This document shows positions 41,812 to 50,529 of a stretch of 64,000 nucleotides of DNA, piece after piece. The position numbers and the translations under genes are program-made. Every line of letters starts with the position of its first letter. The first letter of the stretch is position 1. Source of the stretch: Hymenobacter duratus (GTDB taxonomy: Bacteria > Bacteroidota > Bacteroidia > Cytophagales > Hymenobacteraceae); assembly GCF_014698995.1 (NCBI RefSeq), contig NZ_JACWZZ010000001.1, forward strand, positions 1,818,501-1,882,500. Direction: 5' to 3'. The notes beneath the pieces were generated by a model. That model was not told the DNA's origin. It made no database searches and was given only the letters and a program-made list of their open reading frames with translations.

Positions 41812-43101
41812 CTAGAACGCGCGATACTCAAATACAACGCGGGCCGTAGAACCCGCCGTGCTGGGCTTCACGCCCGTAACGCGCAACAGCATGGGCTCGG
41901 CACCGCGCACGCGCACGGCGAACAGGTCGCCGGCGGCCACCGCACCAGGTAGTGCCGTGATGCCCGTCAGCGAGGCCGCATTCTGATACAGCAGCGTACC
42001 TACGGCGTTGGCTGAAGCCGTAGTGTAATAGCCCGTAGCGGCTGTGGCTACCGGAATCCGGTAATACACGGTGGTATTAGCCGACGAAAGGTTGACCGTG
42101 GTGCCGAGCACGCCGCTGGCAAACAGGTCTTTGGTGGTGGCCGGCGCACTGCTGAGCACGTTGGCGCCCAGGCGCAGGTCGTAGGCTACCGAATCCTGCG
42201 GGGCGCTGGGGCCCGCCGTTACGCGGCCGGTGCGCACCCGGCTCAGGGCCGTGGGCGCTACCACGTTGAGCGGCGCAGAAGTTACCACGGCCGAATCGGG
42301 GCCGGAAAAGGCTTTGAATACGAACGTCACGGCCTGGCCCTGGGCACCGACTGGCACCCGTACGTCTACGGTGCGGGCGTTGGCCGCGCCGGTGCTGGGG
42401 TTGAGGATAGAGCTAAACCGCACCCGCCGGCCCGTGCCGATGCGGTAATAGGTCGTCAGGCTATCCACATTCTTGAACAACGTGGCCGTGGAAGGTGTAG
42501 CCGGGGCCGTCGCAATACCCCCTTCATTAAGCACCAGATTGTACCCAATGATGTCGTTTTCGGTTTGCGCCGTGGCGGCTAGGTTGTTGCGGAAGGTGGT
42601 GATGGTGGTCGGCGAGGCCGTGGTGCCAAAGCGCAGGATTGGCCGGGCCGCCACGTTGTAGGTGAAGCGCTGGCGGCGGGTAGCCCCGTTCTCAAAGGTC
42701 GTCGTCACGTCCACCCGCACGGCCGTCTGGTTGGGTAGGTTCGGAACGGTGTAGGCAATCGGCTGAGCCGTAATGCCGGCCCGCGTGTCGAAAACCGGAT
42801 TGGTGGGCGGCAGGGTAGCTACCACGGCGGAGTCTGTCCGGCCAATCACCTGAAACACGGTAAAGTCCCGGACATTGTCGGCGGCGTTGAAGCCAACCAG
42901 CAGGTTCACCACCTCGCCAGGAGCGTACTTGTTGCGCAAGCCCGCCGGCGCGGCCCCAATCGTGGAGAAGCCCCCATCGCCGGTTAGCGCATAGGGCGGC
43001 TCGAATTCATCGTCGCAGGCGGTGATGGCCAGGCCGGACAGGGCCAGCAACAGGGGCCAGGGGCGCCGCACCAGCGCCCGTATGTTAGAAAGTAGGTTCA
43101 T
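41812..43101 (-). CDS. Surface lipoprotein of a SusCD operon (SusE/F position)
   Basis: 429 residues, lipobox AITAC then DDE, an export-like acidic stretch after Cys that is typical of surface lipoproteins in this phylum. The body is a chain of Ig-like beta repeats with AGLRNKYAPGEVVNLLVGFN, TVRVDVTTTFE-like strands and Val/Thr/Ala-rich sheets. It comes last after susC and susD (gap 38 nt), the place of SusE/SusF or another glycan-binding lipoprotein. There is no enzymatic motif and no close family was recognised. Confidence 0.8.
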   Translation of the reverse strand: MNLLSNIRALVRRPWPLLLALSGLAITACDDEFEPPYALTGDGGFSTIGAAPAGLRNKYAPGEVVNLLVGFNAADNVRDFTVFQVIGRTDSAVVATLPPTNPVFDTRAGITAQPIAYTVPNLPNQTAVRVDVTTTFENGATRRQRFTYNVAARPILRFGTTASPTTITTFRNNLAATAQTENDIIGYNLVLNEGGIATAPATPSTATLFKNVDSLTTYYRIGTGRRVRFSSILNPSTGAANARTVDVRVPVGAQGQAVTFVFKAFSGPDSAVVTSAPLNVVAPTALSRVRTGRVTAGPSAPQDSVAYDLRLGANVLSSAPATTKDLFASGVLGTTVNLSSANTTVYYRIPVATAATGYYTTASANAVGTLLYQNAASLTGITALPGAVAAGDLFAVRVRGAEPMLLRVTGVKPSTAGSTARVVFEYRAF

Positions 43102-43139
43102 AGTGGGAGTACATCAGAAGAAGAGAAAACACACAGTGC

Positions 43140-44699
43140 CTAGCGCTGGTCCCACCACACGGGGCGGGTGGCGTAGTCCGGCTCGAGGCCCCCGATGGCC
43201 TGCACGTTTTGCGGGTTGTACTGGGTTTCGGTGAGAGCCGGCAACAGGCGGCGCGGAAACTTGCGCTGCGTGGGGTCGGCCGGAACCGGGTTGAAGACGG
43301 GATTCACGCCCGTCGGGTACGCCAGGTTCACGTAGATATCGGAGCGGAAATCGTAGCGCCGCATATCCGACCACGCCTCCGGGTTCAGGAATAGCGCAAT
43401 GTATTTCTGCTCCATGATACGCTTCAGATCCAGCTGGGCTTCGTTCTGGGCCACGGCGGCGCTGCTGAGGTAGCCGTCAATCTGCTGCTGGGTGAGGATG
43501 GGAAACGTGACGGTGAGGCCCTGCGAGGCGAACGTGCCGCCGCCCCCAATCTTGCGGATGTGCGCCTCGATGCCCTGCCGGTAAGCCCGCAACGCACGGT
43601 TCCGGTCGCCAGCCAGAAAGGCCGCTTCGGCCTCAATGAACTTCAGCTCGTGGTAGGTGATGATTTCGTGGTAGCCTAGGTCGCGGGCATACCAGCCGGA
43701 GTAGAAGTCGGAGGCATTCTGCGTCTGGGCAATGGGCGTGCCGCCCGACACGCCGGGATTGGTGCCCACGCTTACGGGGGTAGCCATCACGGCAAAGCGC
43801 GGGTCCGTCACGCCGGGGTAGGTGGCGTTGGCGGCGCTGCCGTTGAGGTAGCGCAGCAGATTCACCGAGAACGTAGCCCCGGCGAAGTTGGCGCGTGCCG
43901 TGCCGAAGATGCTGGTGCTGCCCGTCACGGGCGGTACGGGCACTTCCATCTGCAGCTGCGCATCATCGGCCGAGGAGGTAAAGCCCTTATCGACGGCAGC
44001 CAGCACGGCCTGGGCGCTGTAGCTGCCTTTTTTGGTAAGGTGCTGCAACTGGCGGGCGCGCAGCGAGTACGCTAGTTTCACCCACCTGGTAACGTCGCCG
44101 CGGTACAGGATGTCGCCGCTGGGGCTGGGCACGGTTACGTAGAGCGGACGCACGTTGGCCGAGGCCGGCTTCAGCATTTCCTGCTCGCCCTCATCCAGCA
44201 GTCGGAAAATCGTGGCGTAGATCTGCTCCTGCGGGTCGTACTTGGGCGAGAAGTTGCCAGCCCCCTGAAAGGCTTCCGTAAACGGCACGTCGCCCATCAT
44301 GTCGGTGAGGTGGGCCAGCGACATGGCCTGCGTGATTTTGGCCGCGCCTACGTAGTGGGGCGAGCCTTCTGCCTCGGCGGCGCTGATGGCGGCGCGCAGG
44401 TTTCCGGAAGCGTAAAAGTAGAAGTAGTTGAACGTGTTGTTGCCGTTGCCGGTAGCAAAGTAGTACTGGTCGGTGCTGGAGGCCGGCGCCCGGCGCACGA
44501 TATGCTGCGTGATATAAGGCGTCACCAGCGACGTGAACATTTGCTGTTGGAAGGCCTGGGAAATGCCGCCGGGTAGCAGGAAGTTGGGCGTCGAGCTAAT
44601 AGGGTTGTTGGGGTCGGTGTTCACGTCGAGGAAACTCTCGCACGAGCTCAGTGCCCCGCCACCTACCAGCAGACCCAGAAGAAGAAGGTATTTTTTCAT
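43140..44699 (-). CDS. SusD/RagB-like outer-membrane lipoprotein (SusD-like group 2)
   Basis: 519 residues with lipobox ALSSC and the opening ESFLDVNTDPNNPISS, the signature of the SusD-like_2 branch. Helical TPR-like body (YATIFRLLDEGEQEML; ITQAMSLAHLTDMMGD), then ELKFIEAEAAFLAGD and the C-terminal YNPQNVQAIGG. SusD lids a SusC transporter and captures the ligand. Next to a SusC 126 nt upstream. The group is often tied to oligosaccharides or peptides; the ligand is unknown. Confidence 0.95.
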   Translation of the reverse strand: MKKYLLLLGLLVGGGALSSCESFLDVNTDPNNPISSTPNFLLPGGISQAFQQQMFTSLVTPYITQHIVRRAPASSTDQYYFATGNGNNTFNYFYFYASGNLRAAISAAEAEGSPHYVGAAKITQAMSLAHLTDMMGDVPFTEAFQGAGNFSPKYDPQEQIYATIFRLLDEGEQEMLKPASANVRPLYVTVPSPSGDILYRGDVTRWVKLAYSLRARQLQHLTKKGSYSAQAVLAAVDKGFTSSADDAQLQMEVPVPPVTGSTSIFGTARANFAGATFSVNLLRYLNGSAANATYPGVTDPRFAVMATPVSVGTNPGVSGGTPIAQTQNASDFYSGWYARDLGYHEIITYHELKFIEAEAAFLAGDRNRALRAYRQGIEAHIRKIGGGGTFASQGLTVTFPILTQQQIDGYLSSAAVAQNEAQLDLKRIMEQKYIALFLNPEAWSDMRRYDFRSDIYVNLAYPTGVNPVFNPVPADPTQRKFPRRLLPALTETQYNPQNVQAIGGLEPDYATRPVWWDQR

Positions 44700-44825
44700 G
44701 GAATGTTGAAGAGTTGATAGTTGCTGGTTGATTGATAAGAGGCTGCCAGCCAGGAAGGCTGCCAGCCGCTGGAAAGTGTAGCCGGCCTAAGTTCCGGCAT
44801 GCTTTCCACAATCAACAGAACGGAG

Positions 44826-47800
44826 TTAGAAATTCACGCGGATGGCCATGTCTACACCGCGGGTGGCGGGCGTACTGCCGTAGTCGAATCCACCCGAGCC
44901 ACCGCCGCGCACGCCGGCACCAGCCGCGGCTGTTTCGGGGTCGGCGCCGGAGTAGTTGGTCAGCAGCAGTAGGTTGCGGCCCGTCACGCTCAGCTCCGCC
45001 CCTTTCACGAAGCTCTTGCCCAGCCACGCAGCCGGCAGTCGGTAGGCCAGCGTGGCGTAGCGCAGGCGCGTCCAGGAGCCGTCTTCCACGAAGGCCCATC
45101 CGGTACCGCCCACCTGGTTGATGAAGTAGCCCTGCGTCAGCTCCACGGGGCGCGTGTTCGGCGAGTACGAGCCGTCGGAGTTGCGCACTACACCTTCAAT
45201 AACGGCGGTTTTGTTGCGGTCCAGGGTTTTTTCGCTCAGGCCCGAGCGCACCGCCACCCATTCGTTGCCGTTCACTACGTCGCCGCCCTTGCGGAAGTCC
45301 AGCATGAAGGCCAGCGAGAGGCCTTTGTAGGCCAGCGTGTTGGTAATCTGGGTGGTGAACTGCGGGGCCCGGTCGCCGGCGTACACGTAGGTGCCCGCTA
45401 CCACCGACGGATAGCCGGTAGTGGGGCTGATAATTATCTGCCCGAAAGCCGGCGAGTTGGGGTCGGTGACGCGGGCGTAGTCCTGCACGCCGATGGAGGT
45501 GATGGGCCGGTTGGGGAAAGCGCTGCCCCGGGCCACGTCAATCACCCAGGAGTCCGACTGGTTTACCTCGGTCAGGAAGCTAGGCAGATTTTTGGCGCGG
45601 TTCTGATTGTGGAAGAAGTTGGCCAGTACGTCCCAGGTAAAGCCGGAGGTCGTTTGCACGGGCCGGCCATTCAGGGCAATTTCTACGCCCTTATTGGTCA
45701 CCGTGCCGCCGTTGATGTACTGCAGAATGTAGCCAGAAGCCTGGCTGACGCGGGGGGCAATCAGCTGGTCGCGGGTTTCGGAGTAATACACGCCGGCATC
45801 CAGGCCCAGGCGGCCCTTCAGGAACTGGAAGTCCAGTCCGGCCTCATAGGAGCGGGTGCGCTCCGGCTTCAGCAGCGAGTTCGAGCCAAAGAAGCCCTGC
45901 CGGAAGCCCTGCCCGATGTAGGTGCTCTGCGCCAGCGGCGACTCCACGCGGTAGGGCCCGGTATCCTTGCCCACCTCGGCCACAGCCAGCCGCAGCTTGC
46001 CGTAGTTCAGGATGGAGTTGTTGTCGAGGCCCAGCGTGCGCGAAAACTCGTAGCCCAGCGTAGCCGAGCCGTAGAGGAAGCCCTGTCCGTAGTTCTTGCC
46101 TTTGCTAGGACGGGGAAGCGTCGACGACATATCGTAGCGCGCACTTACTTCCATGGTCACCTGCTTGAACAGGTCCAGGTTGACGCGGGCGAAGTTTCCC
46201 ACCAGTCGGCGTGTCGAGTTGGTGGTCAGCGCACCCCGGTTCACGGTGTTGTTGATGGAGTTGAAGTTGGGCGAGCGGAACACCAGGCCGATGATGTCGG
46301 TGGTTTCGCGCTGGCCCTGTTCCACGGAGTTGCCCAGCAGCAGCGAGCCGCTGATGTTCTCCGAAAACGAGTGCGACAAAACCGCCGTCAGGTTGGAGTT
46401 GAGCAGGCGGTTCTGGGTGGTCGTTTCGGAAATGCCGCCGTCCTGGTTGCCGGGCTGCGAGGTGCCCACTGCCCGGATGGAGCGTACTTTTTCGGTGTAG
46501 TAGTCCGTGCCCAGGTTGTAGTTCAGTGTGAGCCATTTGGTGGGCTCATACGTTACCTGCGCGTTGCCGATGACGCGGTTGGTGCGGTCCGTAATCGGGT
46601 TGCGCTCCACCGTGAAATAGGGGTTGTCGGCGTCGGAGCTGCCGATGCCGCCAATCAGGCGGCGGCGGGTGCCGTCGGGATTGAGGTAGTTGCGGGCGTC
46701 GTCGTTGCGGGGCCAGGTCAGCAAGCTCACCATGTAGCCGCCCGAGCCTCCAAACAGGCCCGGACCCTGCAGCGGCCGGCGGCCGCCCGAGTTCAGGTAC
46801 TGCGCCGAGCCCTGAGCCCGGATTTTCGGCGACACCTGCAGCGTGCCCGAGAGGCGCACCGTGCTCTTGTCGAACTCCGAGTTGCGGGCCACGCCGGTCT
46901 GGTCGAGGTGCGAGGCCGAAAGCAGGAATGAGCCCTTGTCAGTGCCGCCCGTCACGGTCAGGTAGTTCTGGAAGTTATAGGCCGTCTTGTAGAAGTCGCC
47001 CAGGTTGTCGTACACGGTTTCGCCGGGCGCAAACTGCGGCCCCCACGAGCTGCGCGTATTCGCATCGAAAACGCCAAGCGCGCCCTGCTTGTATACGCCC
47101 TGCAGCTTGGGCAGGCGGTTCACTTGGTCCACTGAAACCTGCGTGCGGTAGTCCACCGTTACCACGCCCGACTTGCCTTTCTTGGTGGTGATGATAACGG
47201 CGCCGTTGGCGGCCCGCAGCCCGTAGAGCGCTGCGGCGGCCGGGCCTTTCAGCACGGTCATGGTTTCCACGTCCTCGGGGTTGATGTCGGCGGCGCGGTT
47301 CTGCGACGATACCGAGCGGCCCAGCAAGCCGTTGAAGGCCGAGCCCCCGCCCGGCGCCGTCGACTCCACGAACGACGTGTTGTCCATGATGATGCCGTCG
47401 ATGACGAACAGCGGCTGGTTGTCGCCGTCCAGCGAGTTGCCGCCCCGGATAACGATGGAAGCGCCTTCGCCGGCCCCACCACCCGAGCTGGTCACCTGCA
47501 CGCCCGCCACCTTGCCCTGCAGGGCATTCACGATGTTGGGCTGGCGCGACTCGATGATGTCCTTGCTGGTGACTTCCTGCGCGCCATAGTTCACCTGGCG
47601 GCGCTCCTGTTTGATGCCGAAGGCCGTGACGATGACATCGTTCAGGGCGGTAGTATTCTCCTTCAGGCTGATATCAATGCTGGTATCGTCGCCGATGGCG
47701 CGCTCCTGCGTGGTGTAGCCGATGAAGCTGAACGTGAGCGTGCTGCCGGGGGCAGCCTGGAGGGTATAGCGGCCGTCGGTGCCGGTGCTGGCCCCGGTGG

Positions 47801-47951
47801 TGGTGCCCTTCACGAGCACCGTCACGCCGGGCAGCGGCGTACGGTTGGCGTCGATTACGGTGCCCGAGATGGTGCGCAGGTTCTGCTGGGCGTGGCCCGG
47901 CAGGGCCGCCACCACGCTGAGCGCCGGCGCTAACAGGTAGAGTCTGTTCAT
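44826..47951 (-). CDS. SusC/RagA-type TonB-dependent outer-membrane transporter
   Basis: 1041 residues. Signal peptide, CarboxypepD-reg-like domain (ISGTVIDANRTPLPGVTVLVKGT), TonB-dependent plug (NVITAFGIKQERR-like box; VNALQGKVAGVQVTSSGGG; PLFVIDGIIMDN), and a 22-strand barrel ending DMAIRVNF. With its SusD and lipoprotein this forms an import complex for a glycan or peptide ligand. Its leader (about 140 nt) contains a 12-bp-arm hairpin at 47999-48039. Transcribed away from nagB. Confidence 0.96.
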   Translation of the reverse strand: MNRLYLLAPALSVVAALPGHAQQNLRTISGTVIDANRTPLPGVTVLVKGTTTGASTGTDGRYTLQAAPGSTLTFSFIGYTTQERAIGDDTSIDISLKENTTALNDVIVTAFGIKQERRQVNYGAQEVTSKDIIESRQPNIVNALQGKVAGVQVTSSGGGAGEGASIVIRGGNSLDGDNQPLFVIDGIIMDNTSFVESTAPGGGSAFNGLLGRSVSSQNRAADINPEDVETMTVLKGPAAAALYGLRAANGAVIITTKKGKSGVVTVDYRTQVSVDQVNRLPKLQGVYKQGALGVFDANTRSSWGPQFAPGETVYDNLGDFYKTAYNFQNYLTVTGGTDKGSFLLSASHLDQTGVARNSEFDKSTVRLSGTLQVSPKIRAQGSAQYLNSGGRRPLQGPGLFGGSGGYMVSLLTWPRNDDARNYLNPDGTRRRLIGGIGSSDADNPYFTVERNPITDRTNRVIGNAQVTYEPTKWLTLNYNLGTDYYTEKVRSIRAVGTSQPGNQDGGISETTTQNRLLNSNLTAVLSHSFSENISGSLLLGNSVEQGQRETTDIIGLVFRSPNFNSINNTVNRGALTTNSTRRLVGNFARVNLDLFKQVTMEVSARYDMSSTLPRPSKGKNYGQGFLYGSATLGYEFSRTLGLDNNSILNYGKLRLAVAEVGKDTGPYRVESPLAQSTYIGQGFRQGFFGSNSLLKPERTRSYEAGLDFQFLKGRLGLDAGVYYSETRDQLIAPRVSQASGYILQYINGGTVTNKGVEIALNGRPVQTTSGFTWDVLANFFHNQNRAKNLPSFLTEVNQSDSWVIDVARGSAFPNRPITSIGVQDYARVTDPNSPAFGQIIISPTTGYPSVVAGTYVYAGDRAPQFTTQITNTLAYKGLSLAFMLDFRKGGDVVNGNEWVAVRSGLSEKTLDRNKTAVIEGVVRNSDGSYSPNTRPVELTQGYFINQVGGTGWAFVEDGSWTRLRYATLAYRLPAAWLGKSFVKGAELSVTGRNLLLLTNYSGADPETAAAGAGVRGGGSGGFDYGSTPATRGVDMAIRVNF

Positions 47952-48303
47952 AATGAGAGAGTGGGATTGGGGGTGAGGGAAAAGGCAGGAAATGCGTACG
48001 GCCGAAATCCGGCTGCTAGTAGCAGTTGGATTTCGGCCGGAGAAACGTCTGTTTTGATGCGGGCCCGAAACAACAGGAAGGAAAGACGTTCATAAGGAAA
48101 AATAAGGCGGAAAGACATTAAAACCAACACTGTCCTCCGGGTAGTGGCGAATTGCTGATCAAAAGGGCGGCAAAGATGCGGATAAAGCTAGAAGTCCCAC
48201 AAAGCGAAATCAACTATATATGGTATTTTATTTAGTGGAAATTATGTTTTGATTGCTCCTGTGAAAGCACCAATTTCCTCCCGTTCCACCAACTGCCAGA
48301 GCC
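47952..48303. other. 352-bp divergent intergenic region, susC / nagB
   Basis: It holds the susC leader hairpin (47999-48039), a TATTTTTC -7-like box for susC at 48097-48104, and an AT-rich stretch at 48205-48255. A TATGTTTTG sequence at 48243-48251 there may be the nagB -7 box. No gene was found in it. Confidence 0.7.
47999..48039 (-). promoter_or_regulatory. Hairpin in the susC leader
   Basis: CGGCCGAAATCC and its perfect complement, 17-base loop, 48 nt upstream of the susC ATG and well downstream of the likely -7 box. No T-run; a position suited to mRNA stability or antisense control. Confidence 0.5.
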
Positions 48304-50223
48304 ATGTCATCCATCAGCCCACCCGCTGCCCGCATTCCGGTCCGAATCTTCTCCGATTCTGAGCACGCCTCCGTAGCAATTGCCCGCGAGCTGGCCGACT
48401 TTATCCGGCACCGGACCCGCGAAGGACGCCTGGCCGTGCTGGGCCTGGCCACGGGCTCGTCGCCGACGCGCGTATACGAGGAGCTGGTGCGCCTGCACCG
48501 GGAAGAAGGGCTGAGTTTTCAGAACGTCGTGACGTTCAACCTGGACGAGTATTTTCCGATGCAGCCCGACTCGCTGCAAAGCTATGTGCGCTTTATGCGG
48601 GAGTACCTTTTCGACCACATCGACATTCTGCCCGAGAACGTGCACATCCCCGACGGCACCGTGCCCGCCGACCAGGTAGGCGGTTTCTGCCGCCACTACG
48701 AGGAGCAGATTCGGGCCGTAGGCGGCATCGACTGGCAGCTGCTGGGTATCGGGCGCACGGGCCACATTGGCTTCAACGAGCCCGGCTCCGGCGCCGCCTC
48801 CCGCACCCGCCTCATCACCCTCGACCATATCACGCGCACTGATGCTGCCTCCGATTTTTATGGTGAGGAAAATGTGCCGCGCCGCGCCATTACGATGGGC
48901 GTGGGCACTATTCTGGAGGCCCGCAACATAGTGCTGCTGGCCTGGGGCGAGGGCAAAGCGGCCGTGGTGAAGCGCATGGTAGAAGGCGAGCCCACCGATA
49001 CCGTACCGGCCACGTATCTGCAGCACCACCCGGCCGTGCAGGTGATACTGGACGAAGCCGCCGCCGCCGAGCTGAGCCCCCGCAAAACGCCCTGGCTGGC
49101 CGACGAAGCCTGCAACTGGCACGACGCGGCCCTGGTGCGCAAGGCCCTGACGTGGCTGGCGCGCCGCCTCGAAAAGCCTATTCTGAAGCTCACCGACGAA
49201 GACTACAACGAAAATGGGCTGTCCGGGCTGCTGGCCGAATCGGGGCAGGCGTATGCCATCAACATCCGGGTCTTCAACGAACTGCAGCACACCATTACGG
49301 GCTGGCCCGGCGGCAAGCCCGATGCCGACGACACGTACCGCCCTGAGCGCGCCGCGCCTTTTCCCAAACGCGTGCTCATCTTCAGCCCGCACCCCGATGA
49401 CGACGTTATTTCGATGGGCGGCACGCTGCTCCGGCTCGTAGACCAGGGCCACGAGGTGCACGTGGCGTACCAGACGTCTGGCAACATTGCCGTATTTGAT
49501 GACGAGGCCATCCGGTTTGCCGAGTTCGTGGCCGATTATGACGGCGCGTTCCGCTTCGACGACCAGCCCGCCGAAACGCTCTACCAGCGCGTGGCCGACT
49601 TTCTAAAAAACAAGCAGCCCGGCCAGGTAGATTCCGATGAGGTGCAGCAGATAAAAGGTCTCATCCGACGCGGCGAAGCCAAAAGCGCCTGCCGCTATGC
49701 CGGTCTCGACCCCGACAAACAGGCGCATTTCCAGGACCTGCCGTTCTACGAAACCGGCCGCGTCCGCAAAAAACCGCTCGGCGACGAGGACATTCGCCTG
49801 ACCATGGAGCTGCTCAACCGCATCCAGCCCCAGCAGATTTATGCCGCCGGCGACCTTTCTGACCCGCACGGCACACACCGCGTATGTCTGGCCGCCATTA
49901 TGCAGGCCGTGCAGCGCCTGAAGGCGGCCGGCACGCCCTGGCTCGATGACTGCTGGGTATGGCTCTACCGCGGGGCCTGGCAGGAGTGGGACATCGACCG
50001 GATTGAAATGGCCGTGCCACTCTCGCCTGAAGAACTCACGCGCAAGCGCCGGGCCATCTTCAAGCACCAGTCGCAGAAAGACCGTCCACTCTTCCCTGGG
50101 GCCGACCAGCGTGAGTTCTGGCAGCGTTCTGAGGAGCGCAACCGCACCACCGCCCGCATCTACGACCAGCTAGGTTTGCCGGAGTATGAGGGAATTGAGG
50201 CGTTTGTACGGTGGAAGTTCTGA
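48304..50223 (+). CDS. nagB: Glucosamine-6-phosphate deaminase fused to a LmbE/PIG-L domain
   Basis: 639 residues in two domains. Residues 1-290 are NagB: GLATGSSPTRVYEELV, FNLDEYFP (Asp81, proton shuttle), LLGIGRTGHIGFNEPGSG (His154, Glu159). Thr152 replaces the Asp usual in E. coli NagB, a form I believe is common in Bacteroidota. Residues 355-639 are LmbE/PIG-L-like, with zinc-type SPHPDDDVISMGGT (363-367). The first part turns glucosamine-6-phosphate into fructose-6-phosphate and ammonia; the second is the de-N-acetylase fold, possibly acting on N-acetyl sugars. First gene of a plus-strand cluster with a SusCD pair and an HGSNAT-like acyltransferase. Confidence 0.93.
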   Translation: MSSISPPAARIPVRIFSDSEHASVAIARELADFIRHRTREGRLAVLGLATGSSPTRVYEELVRLHREEGLSFQNVVTFNLDEYFPMQPDSLQSYVRFMREYLFDHIDILPENVHIPDGTVPADQVGGFCRHYEEQIRAVGGIDWQLLGIGRTGHIGFNEPGSGAASRTRLITLDHITRTDAASDFYGEENVPRRAITMGVGTILEARNIVLLAWGEGKAAVVKRMVEGEPTDTVPATYLQHHPAVQVILDEAAAAELSPRKTPWLADEACNWHDAALVRKALTWLARRLEKPILKLTDEDYNENGLSGLLAESGQAYAINIRVFNELQHTITGWPGGKPDADDTYRPERAAPFPKRVLIFSPHPDDDVISMGGTLLRLVDQGHEVHVAYQTSGNIAVFDDEAIRFAEFVADYDGAFRFDDQPAETLYQRVADFLKNKQPGQVDSDEVQQIKGLIRRGEAKSACRYAGLDPDKQAHFQDLPFYETGRVRKKPLGDEDIRLTMELLNRIQPQQIYAAGDLSDPHGTHRVCLAAIMQAVQRLKAAGTPWLDDCWVWLYRGAWQEWDIDRIEMAVPLSPEELTRKRRAIFKHQSQKDRPLFPGADQREFWQRSEERNRTTARIYDQLGLPEYEGIEAFVRWKF

Positions 50224-50529
50224 CAGAATCTGATAATTAGATTGTAGCAGGAAATAAGCCTTGTGAAAACGGCTGTCTGATTTACCAGGATAATTTATTC
50301 TGGTAAGCCAGACAGCCGTTTCTATTCAGAACGGGCAGCGCTGGCGGAGCAACAGGCGCTATTGGACTTTCAGAAGGAAAGACATCCAGGCGCTGTTGGG
50401 CTAGCAGTGTGCCAGACGGGAGGTACAGCAGAAGAATATCGGAAGTAATAACTGGTACTATTTGAATTATAAATATTCTATATTAACGAGGTATTGCCTC
50501 TGTTTCCCACACCTTTTTCCATTTCTGCT
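50224..50529. other. 306-bp region between nagB and the second susC
   Basis: Contains the terminator at 50267-50321 and an AT-rich stretch at 50445-50500 (TACTATTTG and several TAT runs) that probably carries the susC promoter. No gene seen. Confidence 0.7.
50267..50321. terminator. Terminator after nagB
   Basis: AAACGGCTGTCTG and TTACCAG pair with CTGGTAA and CAGACAGCCGTTT around a short AT loop, ending in T residues. Confidence 0.85.

Noticed and set aside
45609-46931. 440-codon plus-strand frame within susC
   Set aside because: Antisense shadow of a complete TonB-dependent transporter; Ala/Val/Gly/Arg-rich with no motif.
48754-48780. NagB with Thr in place of the usual Asp (GRTGHIGFNEP) as an inactivating change
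   Set aside because: I believe this form is common among Bacteroidota NagB-LmbE fusions; His154 and Glu159 are kept.
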